In this document: piece after piece, positions 17,017 through 26,203 of the stretch
Layout: each line of letters opens with the position of its first letter
Numbering within the stretch: position 1 is the stretch's first letter
Source of the DNA: JAWOJB01 sp046484325
GTDB taxonomy: Bacteria > Actinomycetota > Acidimicrobiia > Spongiisociales > ZC4RG35
Reading direction: 5' to 3'
Length of the DNA stretch: 64,000 bases
Assembly: GCA_046484325.1 (NCBI GenBank)
Contig: JAWOJB010000054.1
Location: 1 to 64,000, forward strand
Translations under genes and position numbers: made by a program
The notes under the pieces: model-generated
Databases searched by the model: none
Seen by the model: only the letters and a program-made list of their open reading frames with translations
What the model was told of the DNA's origin: nothing

Positions 17017-17916
17017 ATGAACGACGCGACCGACGTGGGCACGAGCAGCGAGACCGACATGGACGCGCTGGCATCGTCGCGCGACATCCGGCTGAGCGCC
17101 CAGGCTCGGTTGCGGTCGGGGATCGGGGCCAGCGACGAGCACGAGGTCGTGTTCGATGCCTCCTCGGTCTCGGCGTGGTACGGCGACTTTCTCGCCCTCG
17201 ACGGTGTGGAGATGGAGATCCACGCCCAGGAGATCACCGCGCTGATCGGGCCATCCGGGTGCGGGAAGTCAACGTTTCTCAGGTGCTTCAACCGGATGAA
17301 CGATCTCATCCCCGGAGCCAGGATCGACGGAGAGATCGAGTATCACGGCGTCGACCTGTACGGTCCCAAGGTGGATCCGGTCGAGGTGCGCCGAAGGATC
17401 GGCATGGTGTTCCAGAAGCCCAATCCCTTCCCGAAGTCGATCTACGACAACATCGCCTTCGGCCCCCGGGTCCAGGGATTCAAGGGCGACCTCGACCAAC
17501 TCGTGGAGGAGTCCCTCCATCGCGCTGCGCTGTGGGACGAGGTCAAGGACAAGCTCGAGGAGTCGGCATTCGCCCTCTCGGGTGGCCAGCAGCAGCGGTT
17601 GTGCATCGCCCGGGCGATCGCCACCAGTCCCGACGTGATCCTCATGGACGAGCCCTGCTCGGCGCTGGACCCGATCGCCACCCTCAAGATCGAAGAGTTG
17701 ATGCTCGACCTCAAGGAGAACTACTCGATCGTGATCGTCACCCACAACATGCAGCAGGCCGCCCGGGTCAGCGATCGCACCGGGTTCTTCTCGGTCAACG
17801 TCAACGAGCGGGGCCAGCGAACCGGATACCTCGTCGAGTACGACTTCACCGACAAGCTGTTCACCTCCCCGTCCGAGAAGGAGACGGAGGACTACATCAC
17901 GGGACGGTTCGGATGA
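17017..17916 (+). CDS. pstB: Phosphate ABC transporter ATP-binding protein
   Basis: 299 aa. Walker A GPSGCGKST, Q-loop VFQKPNPFPKSIYDN (typical PstB), signature LSGGQQQRL, Walker B VILMDEP and H-loop VTHNM. About 45 extra residues precede the usual PstB start. ATG 17017 is chosen because GGGAG sits 8 nt upstream; ATG 17002 is possible. It powers phosphate import. The stop overlaps phoU (ATGA). Confidence 0.96.
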   Translation: MNDATDVGTSSETDMDALASSRDIRLSAQARLRSGIGASDEHEVVFDASSVSAWYGDFLALDGVEMEIHAQEITALIGPSGCGKSTFLRCFNRMNDLIPGARIDGEIEYHGVDLYGPKVDPVEVRRRIGMVFQKPNPFPKSIYDNIAFGPRVQGFKGDLDQLVEESLHRAALWDEVKDKLEESAFALSGGQQQRLCIARAIATSPDVILMDEPCSALDPIATLKIEELMLDLKENYSIVIVTHNMQQAARVSDRTGFFSVNVNERGQRTGYLVEYDFTDKLFTSPSEKETEDYITGRFG

Positions 17917-18611
17917 CCGACCAGGGCGACACGAGACAGCACTTCCACGCATCGTTGGCGGAGCTCGAGGAGAGCCTGCTGGATGTGGCCGAGCGGGCGG
18001 AGCGGGCCGTCGAGAAGGCGGTGCGGGCGCTGGTGGCAGGCGACGTCGAACTGGCTGCTCAGGTCGTGGCCGAGGATCACGAGATCGACGGGATCTACCG
18101 CCATGCGCACGACGAGTGGATCCGGCTGGTGGCGTTGCAGGCTCCGATGGGAAGCGACCTGCGCCTCCTCGCGGCCCTCTTGCATCTCGGGGTGACCTTC
18201 GAGCGGATGGGCGACCAGGCGGTGAACGTCGCCCGGATCGTCGAGATCACCCAGGGCCTCCCCCGGGCCGCCCGGATGCTCGAACGGATCCAGGAGATGG
18301 GCGACCTGGTCCGCCCGATGATCCACACCGCCATCCACTCCTTCGCCCGGCGCGACGTCGATGAGGCCCGGCTGCTCCCGGCGATGGACGAGCCGGTCGA
18401 CCGGCTGAACCGCACGATGTATCGCGAAGTGCTGGAGTGTGGAAACGATCCCGAGCTCCTCGAGTGGGCCACCCAGATGATGCTCGTGGCGAGGGCTCTC
18501 GAGCGGGTGGGCGACCAGGCGGTCGACGTTGGCGAGCAGCTGGCCTTCCTCGTCACGGGCGAGTACACGGAGTGGTCTCAGCTACCGGCGGGCGACGGTG
18601 GCGACCGCTGA
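17913..18611 (+). CDS. phoU: Phosphate signalling/transport regulator PhoU
   Basis: 232 aa, two PhoU three-helix repeats with metal-binding ExxxD-type motifs (TFERMGDQAVNVA and ALERVGDQAVDVG). It links the Pst transporter to the histidine kinase and limits phosphate uptake. Overlaps pstB by 4 nt and the response regulator gene by 14 nt. Confidence 0.95.
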   Translation: MTDQGDTRQHFHASLAELEESLLDVAERAERAVEKAVRALVAGDVELAAQVVAEDHEIDGIYRHAHDEWIRLVALQAPMGSDLRLLAALLHLGVTFERMGDQAVNVARIVEITQGLPRAARMLERIQEMGDLVRPMIHTAIHSFARRDVDEARLLPAMDEPVDRLNRTMYREVLECGNDPELLEWATQMMLVARALERVGDQAVDVGEQLAFLVTGEYTEWSQLPAGDGGDR

Positions 18612-19311
18612 CGGGGGGGCCCGAGTGCTCGTCGTCGAGGACGAGCCGGCCCTCGTCGACTCCATCCGCTACGCCCTAGAGTCCGACGGGTTCAACGTCT
18701 CGGTGGCGTTCAACGCCCGCGACGGGCTCGAGCAGGTGCGGTTCGGAAACCCGTCGATCGTGCTGCTCGACGTGATGCTCCCGGGCGCTTCGGGGCTCGA
18801 CGTCTGCCGGCAGATCCGGACGCTGTCCGACGTTCCCATCATCATGCTCACCGCTCGGGACTCCGAGGCCGACAAGGTGGCCGGGCTCGAGCTGGGGGCC
18901 GACGACTACGTCACGAAGCCGTTCTCGATGCGCGAGCTGATCGCCCGCGTCCGGGCTCAGATCCGCCGCTCTCAACGGGCCGGGACGTTCGCCGAGACCA
19001 ACGAGGTGCTGCGTGGCGGCTCGATCGAGCTCGACCTGGACGCCCACGAGGCCCGGGTTGATGGCACACCGGTTGCGCTCCGGCCAAAGGAGTTCGACCT
19101 GCTGGAGTCGCTCATGCGGCGCAAGGGCCGGCTCGCCACCCGCGAGACCCTGATCGACGAGGTGTGGGGACCCTCGTATTTCGGCGACACGAAGACCCTC
19201 GACGTCCACATCAAGCGGCTCCGCCAGAAGCTCGAGGCCGATCCGGCGCACCCGGCGGCCATCGTCACGGTCCGCGGACTCGGCTATAAGTTCGTGGATG
19301 CCTCGGAGTGA
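18598..19311 (+). CDS. OmpR/PhoB-family response regulator (phosphate type)
   Basis: 237 aa. Receiver domain with phospho-acceptor D58 (VLLDVMLPG) and the conserved Lys in DDYVTKPF, then a winged-helix DNA-binding domain ending in VRGLGYKFV. The position after phoU and before a histidine kinase makes it the PhoP/RegX3 counterpart expected to bind the PHO boxes at 13923. GTG 18598 is chosen because it puts the receiver 9 residues from the N terminus. It overlaps phoU, so translational coupling is likely. Confidence 0.93.
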   Translation: MATADGGARVLVVEDEPALVDSIRYALESDGFNVSVAFNARDGLEQVRFGNPSIVLLDVMLPGASGLDVCRQIRTLSDVPIIMLTARDSEADKVAGLELGADDYVTKPFSMRELIARVRAQIRRSQRAGTFAETNEVLRGGSIELDLDAHEARVDGTPVALRPKEFDLLESLMRRKGRLATRETLIDEVWGPSYFGDTKTLDVHIKRLRQKLEADPAHPAAIVTVRGLGYKFVDASE

Positions 19312-20725
19312 GCGGCCTGGTCGCACCCGCCTGACCAGCCGGCTGCTGTCCGGGTACGCGGTTGCGTACACCGGCTTGATCCTGGCCCTCGGGTTCGTGG
19401 CCGAGGTCGCGATCCGCTCTTCGGGGTTGGATCGGGAGGAGGCAGCTGCAGTCCGGCTGAGCATCCTGGTCACGACCGCCGTCGCCGGTCTGGCGGGTGT
19501 GGGGGTGATGGTGCTCGTCGCACGGAGGGTGGCGCGGCCGGTCGAGGAGCTCACCGAGCTGGCCGGTGCCGTCGCCGAGGGTCGCCTGGATGTCGCGCCA
19601 CGCCGGTCGAGTGTCACCGAGATCGACCGGCTCGGGCTGGCGATCGGCCACATCGCCACCGACCTCGGCCGCAGGATCGAAGAGACCGAGGGGGAGCGAC
19701 GCACGCTCGACGTGATCCTCTCGTCGCTGCCGCAAGGCGTCATGCTGGTCGACGGGCGCGACGTCGTGGAGTACGTCAACCCCGCCTGGCAGGAGTTGCT
19801 CGGTGTCCCCCCTCGGGATCTGCGTTCGCTGCTCCCGCGCGGGGTCGTGCGGCTCGTCCGAACGGTGCGGGCCGACCAGGCGCCCGCCGTCGAGCGCTTC
19901 GAGGTCGGCGCGCCCAGCCGGGTGCTGCGGGTGACGGCCACCCCGCTCCCCCGGGGCGGTCGCGTGCTGGTGTTGGTGGCCGACGTCACCGATCGGGAGC
20001 GGGTGGAGGCGATGCGGCGGGATTTCGTGGCCGATGCCTCGCACGAACTGAAGACGCCGGTGTCGGCCATCCTGGCGTCCGCCGAGACGCTGGAGATGGC
20101 CCTGGACGGCGACCCCGCGGACGCCCGCCGCTTCGCCGGGCGCATCCGCGACTCGTCTCGTCAACTCGCCGGCATCGTCTCGGACCTCCTGGATCTCTCC
20201 CGACTGGAGGCCGGGACGCCCACGATGGAGGCGGTTCGCTTCGACTGGGTGGTCCGGGAGGAGGCCGGGCGATATCGGGAGCGGGCGGTGGCGGCGGGGA
20301 TCGACTACGCGGTCGAGACGGTCCCGGTCATCGTGATCGGGTCGGCGCCGGACCTCGGCCTGGCCGTGCGGAACCTCTGCGACAACGCGATCCGATACAC
20401 CGATCCTGGGGGAGTCGTGCGCGTGCGCCTGGTGGCCGACGGCTCGTCGGGCGTGCTGACGGTGACCGACACCGGCGCCGGGATCCCCACCCGCGACCTC
20501 CCCCGCATCTTCGAGCGCTTCTACCGGGTGGACGTCGCCCGGTCGAGGGAGACGGGGGGGACCGGCCTCGGCCTCTCCCTGGTCCGGCACGTCGCCGAGC
20601 GCCACGGTGGCGGCGTCGGCGTGGAGAGCCGGCTCGGCGCCGGCTCGACATTCCGGCTCCACGTCCCGATCGCGGTCTCCGGGGGTGCCCCCCCGGCCAC
20701 CGATGCCCAGGCTGCGGAGCTGTGA
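19298..20725 (+). CDS. Sensor histidine kinase (PhoR/SenX3-like)
   Basis: 475 aa. Two N-terminal membrane helices with a short extracellular loop (about residues 19-74), HAMP, PAS (about 135-235), HisKA with phospho-His H249 in DASHELKTP, and HATPase with N (NLCDNAIRYT), G1 (DTGAGIP) and G2 (GGTGLGLSLV) boxes. The minimal sensor loop fits kinases that read the PstSCAB-PhoU complex rather than a ligand. Overlaps the regulator by 14 nt. Confidence 0.94.
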   Translation: MPRSERPGRTRLTSRLLSGYAVAYTGLILALGFVAEVAIRSSGLDREEAAAVRLSILVTTAVAGLAGVGVMVLVARRVARPVEELTELAGAVAEGRLDVAPRRSSVTEIDRLGLAIGHIATDLGRRIEETEGERRTLDVILSSLPQGVMLVDGRDVVEYVNPAWQELLGVPPRDLRSLLPRGVVRLVRTVRADQAPAVERFEVGAPSRVLRVTATPLPRGGRVLVLVADVTDRERVEAMRRDFVADASHELKTPVSAILASAETLEMALDGDPADARRFAGRIRDSSRQLAGIVSDLLDLSRLEAGTPTMEAVRFDWVVREEAGRYRERAVAAGIDYAVETVPVIVIGSAPDLGLAVRNLCDNAIRYTDPGGVVRVRLVADGSSGVLTVTDTGAGIPTRDLPRIFERFYRVDVARSRETGGTGLGLSLVRHVAERHGGGVGVESRLGAGSTFRLHVPIAVSGGAPPATDAQAAEL

Positions 20726-20744
20726 GTACGGGCCCGGAGCCGGG

Positions 20745-20750
20745 TAGCCT
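20745..20750 (+). promoter_or_regulatory. -10 box for leaderless dxs
   Basis: TAGCCT ending 7 nt before GTG 20758. It decides the dxs start, because the earlier in-frame GTG 20722 lies upstream of this box. Confidence 0.55.
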
Positions 20751-20757
20751 TCGGGGC

Positions 20758-22665
20758 GTGAGCATCGTCGATCAGCCCGTCGGCGAGACGGAGGCCGCGC
20801 CCGGACCCCACCTCCTCGATCGGGTGTTCTCGCCTGCCGACCTCCGATCGATGGATCACGGTCAGCTCGCAGCCCTGTGCGCAGAGATCCGCGCGTTCCT
20901 CGTCGATGCTATCTCGCGTACCGGCGGCCACCTCTCGCCGAACCTCGGCGTCGTCGAACTCACGGTCGCTCTCCATCGGGTCTTCGACTCGCCGGTCGAC
21001 CGGATCTTCTGGGACGTGGGTCATCAGGCTTACGTCCACAAGCTCGTGACCGGCCGCAAGGAGGGGTTCGCCAACCTCCGCCGGCTCGGCGGGCTGTCGG
21101 GATACCCGAGCCGTGAGGAGAGCGAGCACGACTTCGTCGAGAACAGCCACGCTTCGACCTCGCTGAGTTACGCCCTGGGCAACGCCCTCGCCAATCCGGG
21201 CCACTACACCCTCGCCGTGATCGGCGACGGGGCTCTCACCGGCGGGATGGCATTCGAGGCCCTCAGCCACATCGCCGTCGCCCAGCCCCGCAACCTCATC
21301 ATCGTCGTCAACGACAACGGGCGCTCGTACGCCCCGACCGTCGGGGGACTGGCGATGCTCGCCAACCTCGCCCACATCCGGATGGATCCCCGGTACGAGC
21401 ACGCCAAGCGCAGGATCGGCTACCTGCTGCGCGGCTTGCCGGTCGTCGGCGAGGCCGCCGACGAGATGGCGATGCGGGTGAAGGACGCCGTCAAGCAGGT
21501 GCTGGAGCCGGCCACCGTCTTCGACGCCCTGGGACTCAAGTACTCGGGACGAATCGATGGCCACGACCTGGCGCTGCTGGAGGAGACCTTCGAGCGGGCC
21601 AAGGAGTACGAAGGCCCCGTCATCGTCCACGTCGTCACCGAGAAGGGCCTCGGCTACGAGCCGGCCATCGCCGACGAGGTGGACAAGCTGCACGGGGTCG
21701 GGTCGTTCGACGTCACCACCGGAAAGCCGGTCAAGTCCGAGCTGAAGCTCACCGACGTGGTGGGCCGGGCCCTGCTCGAGGCCGCCCGGACGCGGCCGGA
21801 TCTCATCGCCATCTCGGCGGCCATGGTCACGTCGACCGGTCTCGCCGACATGGCGGAGGAGTTCCCGGAGCGGGTCATCGACACCGGGATCGCCGAGCAG
21901 CACTCGGTGACGCTCGCCGCCGGGCTGGCGATGGCGGGCATGCGCCCGGTCGTGGCGATCTACTCGAGCTTCCTCCAGCGTGCCTTCGACCAGATCGTGA
22001 CGGACGTGGCGCTCCACCGCCTCCCCGTGACCTTCCTCGTCGATCGGGCGGGGGTGACCGGGCCGGACGGGCCGTCGCATCACGGCGTGTTCGATCTGTC
22101 CTACCTGCGCATGATCCCGGGCATGGTGGTGGGGGCTCCCTCCGACGCCCAGGATCTGTGCGCCATGCTCGAGACGGCTGTCGACCACCCCGGTCCGGTG
22201 GCGATCCGGTTCCCGAAGGGCACGGCCTCGGCCGTGCCCTCGCTGCCGGCGCCGCCCATCCCGGTCGGCGAATGGGCTGAACGTTCCTTCGGCGAGGATC
22301 TCGTGTTCCTGGCGTCCGGCCCGATGGTGGAGGTCGCCGAGAAGGCGGCCGGCACGCTGGCCCAACGGGGCTTCTCGGTCGGAGTCGTCGATGCGCGTTG
22401 GGTCAAGCCCCTCGATGGACGGTTGATCGACTGGGTGGCGGGCTCGAAGCGGGCGATCACCCTCGAGGACAACGTCGTGGCCGGGGGCTTCGGAGCCGCC
22501 GTGCTCGAGGCCCTCGCCGGCACGGAGCTCGCCTCCCGGGTGACCGTGGCAGGGGTGCCCGATCGGTTCCTTCCGTTCGGCTCGCAATCGGATGTGCACC
22601 ACGAGATCGGCCTCGACGTCGATGGTGTCGTCGAGCTGGCGCTCGTGGTTCTGTCCGGGGCGTGA
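20758..22665 (+). CDS. dxs: 1-deoxy-D-xylulose-5-phosphate synthase
   Basis: 635 aa thiamine-diphosphate enzyme that joins pyruvate and glyceraldehyde 3-phosphate, first step of the MEP isoprenoid pathway. GDGALTGGMAFEAL plus VNDNGRS form the ThDP/Mg site; TGIAEQHSVTLAAG carries the catalytic Glu; DRAGVTGPDGPSHHG is the Dxs-specific substrate region. GTG 20758 is favoured by a -10 box 7 nt upstream; GTG 20722 would overlap the kinase gene. Confidence 0.95.
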   Translation: MSIVDQPVGETEAAPGPHLLDRVFSPADLRSMDHGQLAALCAEIRAFLVDAISRTGGHLSPNLGVVELTVALHRVFDSPVDRIFWDVGHQAYVHKLVTGRKEGFANLRRLGGLSGYPSREESEHDFVENSHASTSLSYALGNALANPGHYTLAVIGDGALTGGMAFEALSHIAVAQPRNLIIVVNDNGRSYAPTVGGLAMLANLAHIRMDPRYEHAKRRIGYLLRGLPVVGEAADEMAMRVKDAVKQVLEPATVFDALGLKYSGRIDGHDLALLEETFERAKEYEGPVIVHVVTEKGLGYEPAIADEVDKLHGVGSFDVTTGKPVKSELKLTDVVGRALLEAARTRPDLIAISAAMVTSTGLADMAEEFPERVIDTGIAEQHSVTLAAGLAMAGMRPVVAIYSSFLQRAFDQIVTDVALHRLPVTFLVDRAGVTGPDGPSHHGVFDLSYLRMIPGMVVGAPSDAQDLCAMLETAVDHPGPVAIRFPKGTASAVPSLPAPPIPVGEWAERSFGEDLVFLASGPMVEVAEKAAGTLAQRGFSVGVVDARWVKPLDGRLIDWVAGSKRAITLEDNVVAGGFGAAVLEALAGTELASRVTVAGVPDRFLPFGSQSDVHHEIGLDVDGVVELALVVLSGA

Positions 22666-22701
22666 GGAGAGCCCCGGTAGCCTGAGGCCGTCAGGTTCCC
22701 A

Positions 22702-23838
22702 ATGAGCGTTCGCTCCGTTCGATTCGCCTTCATCCTCGTGCTCGGAACCCTTTTCGGGGCCGGGGCGTATGCCGGTGTGCGCGACGGTGGCCAGGCCGTG
22801 GCGGCGGAGCCGGCCGTTTCCGCCCCTCCGACCCCGATCGTGCCACCGCCGCCGACGACTACTACCACCTCGACGACCACGACCACCCTCCCTCCGACCA
22901 CCACGACGACCACGATTCCCCCAGATCCCGATCGTGGCTGGCTGGTGATCCACGGCACGGGTGATGTCACCCTCGACCCCGACTACATCCCCAACCTCCG
23001 CCGGTACGGGTACGGGTTCGCCTGGGAGGGGCTGGGAGCGCTGTTCCTGCGAGATCACCTGACGGTCGTCAACCTCGAGTGCTCGCCCTCCCGCCTGGGG
23101 ACCCCGTTCGACAAGGCGTTCACCTTCCGGTGCGACCCCGATGCCCTCCCGTACGCGGTCGAGGCAGGCATCGAGGTCATGAACCTCGCCAACAACCACG
23201 GTCAGGACTTCGGTAAGGAGGCGATGCTGGACGGGCGGGCCAACGTGATCGCCGCAGGCGCCGCTCCCGTGGGGGTCGGCAAGGACCTCGCGGAGGCCAC
23301 CAAGCCCGCCATCTTCGAGCTCGAAGGATGGACGGTCGCGGTGCTCGGGTTCGGCGGGGTGGTGCCGTGGGAGGCGTGGCTCGCCACCGAGGACCGGGCG
23401 GGCATGGCCAGTGGTGACGACATCCCCACGATGGTCGGAGCCGTCCGCAGGGCGAAGACGCAGGCCGATCTGGTGGTGGTCACGATCCACTGGGGTCGAG
23501 AGCTGGACACCCAGCCGCTCGCCGAGGACGTCGAGCGGGCCGAGGCCATGATCGAGGCCGGGGCGGACATCATCATCGGCCACCACCAGCACCGGCTCAA
23601 CCCCCTCACGTTCATCGACGGCAAGCCGGTGGCGTGGGGGATGGGAAACTTCGTGTGGCCGCGGCTCTCCGAGGCGAGCGCCACCACGGCCGTGGCCAGG
23701 TTCGTCGTCTCACCGGAGGGCGACATCGACGCCTGCCTCATCCCGGCGTTCATCGGGGTGTCCGGCCGGCCCGAGCTCCGGGGCGAGCCGACATGCGCAC
23801 CCCCGGTCGAGCCCCGCGAGGTCCCCGATGCCGGCTGA
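22702..23838 (+). CDS. CapA-family exported metallophosphatase-like protein
   Basis: 378 aa. N-terminal signal/anchor, a Pro/Thr-rich linker (about residues 45-75, long Thr runs), then the CapA/PgsA domain (calcineurin-like fold) with GTGDVTLD, VNLECS, NLANNHGQDFG, IHWGRE and IIGHHQHRL, which match metal-binding positions of the family. CapA proteins take part in poly-gamma-glutamate capsule attachment or are of unknown enzymology. No capsule ligase (capBC) is nearby. Overlaps the next gene by 11 nt. Confidence 0.9.
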   Translation: MSVRSVRFAFILVLGTLFGAGAYAGVRDGGQAVAAEPAVSAPPTPIVPPPPTTTTTSTTTTTLPPTTTTTTIPPDPDRGWLVIHGTGDVTLDPDYIPNLRRYGYGFAWEGLGALFLRDHLTVVNLECSPSRLGTPFDKAFTFRCDPDALPYAVEAGIEVMNLANNHGQDFGKEAMLDGRANVIAAGAAPVGVGKDLAEATKPAIFELEGWTVAVLGFGGVVPWEAWLATEDRAGMASGDDIPTMVGAVRRAKTQADLVVVTIHWGRELDTQPLAEDVERAEAMIEAGADIIIGHHQHRLNPLTFIDGKPVAWGMGNFVWPRLSEASATTAVARFVVSPEGDIDACLIPAFIGVSGRPELRGEPTCAPPVEPREVPDAG

Positions 23839-25390
23839 GCCGCGCGTGAACTGGCGCCCGATGCTCGCCGTCCTCGCCATGGGCGGGGTCATGATCGGGG
23901 TGGCGGGTCTCATCGCCCGCGGCGAGCAGGATCCCGGATCGGCGGGTGCGCCCACGTCGACGACCTCGACCGTCCCCGACGCCGCCGAGCCCAGCGAGGG
24001 TGGACCGGTCTCAGGACCGGACGAGACAACCACGACCACCACGCTTCGGCTCCCCGAGCGCGAGCCCGACACCGTTCCCGCCTGGACCGTCGGGCTCCCG
24101 TGGGGTGAGACGGTGGGTCTGACCATGTTCCGAGGGAACCCCACTCGTACCTGGTACGGCACGGGGCCGCTGCCGGAGACCGCCCCCGAGGTGGCCTGGC
24201 GCTATCCGGACGGCCCGATGTGTGGCAGCTCCTCGGAGGGCGGGGCGACCCGGACCTGGTGCGGCACAGGGTGGACCGGCCAGCCGGTGATCTGGGAGCG
24301 ACCCGACAACGTCACCGAGGTGATCTTCGGTGCCTACGACAAGAGCGTGCACTTCGTCGATGCCGCCACCGGGCGCAGCCTCAGACCCCCCTTCCGGACC
24401 GGCGACATCATCAAGGGATCGGTCACCCTCGACCCCGACGGGTACCCGCTGCTCTACTTCGGCTCCCGGGACAACAAGCTCCGGATCGTTGCTCTCGACC
24501 GCGACGAGCCCACGGAGCTCTGGTCGCTCCATGCCAACGAGGTGAAGGGGATCTGGAACGACGACTGGGACGGCAACCCGGTGATCGTCGACGACATCAT
24601 GTACGAGGGCGGGGAGAACAGCTGGTTCTTCGCGGTCGAGCTGAATCGGGGCTACGCAGCCGACGGGAAGGTCGTCGTGGACCCACGGATCGTCTTCAAG
24701 ATGCCCGGGTGGACCGACGAGCTCATCGCCAAGGTGGGGCGCAACGTGTCGATCGAGAACTCACCGGCGGTGTTCGAGCAACGGGTGTACTTCGCCAACT
24801 CGGGCGGGCGGGTGGTGGGCCTCGACGTGTCGCGGGTGAGGGAGGGGGATGTCGACATCGTCCTCGACTACTGGGTCGGCGACGACGTCGACGCCACGAT
24901 CGTCGTCGACCGGGAGGGGATGATCTACGTCTCGGTCGAGGACGAGCGAAAGAACGCCCGTTCGAGAGAGCTCGGCCAGCTCATCAAGCTCGACCCCTAC
25001 CGGCCCGACGACCCCTACGTGTGGGGGGTGCCGGTGCCCGGCGGCAGCGGGGACGGTGGGCTATGGGCCACGCCGGCGCTCGGCGACGGCGTCCTGTACG
25101 CCTCGACGCACACCGGCGAGCTGCTCGTCGTCGACACCGACACCGGCGAGGTGGTGTGGGAGGACTCGATCGGATGGCACGCGTGGTCGTCTCCGGTGAT
25201 CGTGGACGAGCGGCTGCTCGTGGCGACCTGCTCGGGGGAGCTGAGGCTCTACTCGATCGAGGACCCTCGGAGCCCTCGCCGCCTCTGGTCGATCCAGGGC
25301 TCCGAGAGCTGCATCGAGTCAACTCCGGCGGTGTGGGAGGGGGTCATCTACGTGGGTGCGAGGGACGGGTACTTCCGGGCGTACCGGTAG
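23828..25390 (+). CDS. Membrane-anchored PQQ-like beta-propeller protein
   Basis: 520 aa. Single N-terminal membrane helix (MLAVLAMGGVMIGVAGLIA), Thr/Ser-rich linker, then repeated propeller blades (VHFVDAATG, YFGSRDNKLRIVALDRD, GELLVVDTDTGEVVWE, YVGARDGYFRAY). Scattered Cys pairs (MCGSS...TWCGTG and TCSG...SCIES) may form disulfides outside the cell. No catalytic residues of quinoprotein dehydrogenases were recognised, so it is probably a binding or scaffold propeller. Translationally coupled to the CapA gene. Confidence 0.85.
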   Translation: MPAEPRVNWRPMLAVLAMGGVMIGVAGLIARGEQDPGSAGAPTSTTSTVPDAAEPSEGGPVSGPDETTTTTTLRLPEREPDTVPAWTVGLPWGETVGLTMFRGNPTRTWYGTGPLPETAPEVAWRYPDGPMCGSSSEGGATRTWCGTGWTGQPVIWERPDNVTEVIFGAYDKSVHFVDAATGRSLRPPFRTGDIIKGSVTLDPDGYPLLYFGSRDNKLRIVALDRDEPTELWSLHANEVKGIWNDDWDGNPVIVDDIMYEGGENSWFFAVELNRGYAADGKVVVDPRIVFKMPGWTDELIAKVGRNVSIENSPAVFEQRVYFANSGGRVVGLDVSRVREGDVDIVLDYWVGDDVDATIVVDREGMIYVSVEDERKNARSRELGQLIKLDPYRPDDPYVWGVPVPGGSGDGGLWATPALGDGVLYASTHTGELLVVDTDTGEVVWEDSIGWHAWSSPVIVDERLLVATCSGELRLYSIEDPRSPRRLWSIQGSESCIESTPAVWEGVIYVGARDGYFRAYR

Positions 25391-25399
25391 CCAGACCCA

Positions 25400-25420
25400 G
25401 TGCGCCGTGCGCTATGCGCC
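25400..25420. repeat. Heptanucleotide repeat array 3
   Basis: Three units (GTGCGCC, GTGCGCT, ATGCGCC) 9 nt after the propeller-gene stop. The array runs into the 3' end of the convergent thioesterase and supplies its stop codon (25412-25414). Confidence 0.75.
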
Positions 25421-26203
25421 AGACACGGGGCTAAGCAACAGGTTCTGGACCGCCGTGCCGACCGGCCCGTCGACGTCGAAGAGGGTTGCCTCGGCACTGC
25501 CGACTCCGCTCGGATGCCAGTGGGAGAGGACCCGGGAGGCGTGCCACTCCCCCCGGGGAGGCCGGTGGATCGAGATCGTGAGGTCGGGGTTGACGAAGAA
25601 GATCTCGTCGAGGTAGGCGTTGTAGCTGATCCCGTTCCCGCAGTCGGCCAGCGGGCAGATCCGCTGAAACGGGCTCGGTTCCTCGTCGGCCAGGATCGGC
25701 ACCTTGAGTCGCATCCATACGGTCGTGGGCCCGCCGCTGCCCTGGGACTGCGCCGGGTCGTACCGGACGTTCACCGAGTCGTTGAAGCCAGTCAGCCCGT
25801 GCGCGGTGGTGTGGATCGGGAAGGGGCCCGGCACGGCCACGGTGAAGTCGGGGACATCGACCTCGGGAGTCGAGACATCGATCCCGTCGGCGATCCTCAG
25901 GTGCATCCCGTACGCCCGGGCGAAGATGGTGTCGTCGTCGAAGATCTCCGCCTCCGTGAGCGTGACCTGCCTCCCCGGGCGGCGGATCTCGCCCTGGGCC
26001 CGGAACCCGGTCATCGGGACGGGCCTCATCAGCTCCACGGTCATCCGTGCGAGGTGCATGTCGGGCACGAGGCGCTCGACGGCCCGAGCCATGAGGGCGG
26101 TCGGCGGCCCGGCGTGGCAGGCCCCGGGGTCCCACGGGCCGCGAGTGTGCTCGGTGGGAAGGAAGCGGAGACCGTCGGGGGTCGTGAAGTAGGCGGCGGC
26201 CAC
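25412..26203 (-). CDS. Acyl-CoA thioesterase-like (double hot-dog) protein
   Basis: 263 aa, similar to TesB-type tandem hot-dog thioesterases: N-terminal half with GACHAGPPTALMARAVERL and MTVELMRPVPMTGF, C-terminal half with SYNAYLDEIFFVNPDLTISIHRPPRGEW. It would hydrolyse acyl-CoA. GTG 26203 abuts the M20 stop at 26204, so the two genes form an operon. Its substrate is unknown. Confidence 0.85.
   Translation of the reverse strand: MAAAYFTTPDGLRFLPTEHTRGPWDPGACHAGPPTALMARAVERLVPDMHLARMTVELMRPVPMTGFRAQGEIRRPGRQVTLTEAEIFDDDTIFARAYGMHLRIADGIDVSTPEVDVPDFTVAVPGPFPIHTTAHGLTGFNDSVNVRYDPAQSQGSGGPTTVWMRLKVPILADEEPSPFQRICPLADCGNGISYNAYLDEIFFVNPDLTISIHRPPRGEWHASRVLSHWHPSGVGSAEATLFDVDGPVGTAVQNLLLSPVSGA

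Noticed and set aside
20521..23592. 1023-codon open frame antisense to dxs and the CapA gene
   Set aside because: Spans three real genes and an intergenic gap, with shadow-frame composition and no family motif.
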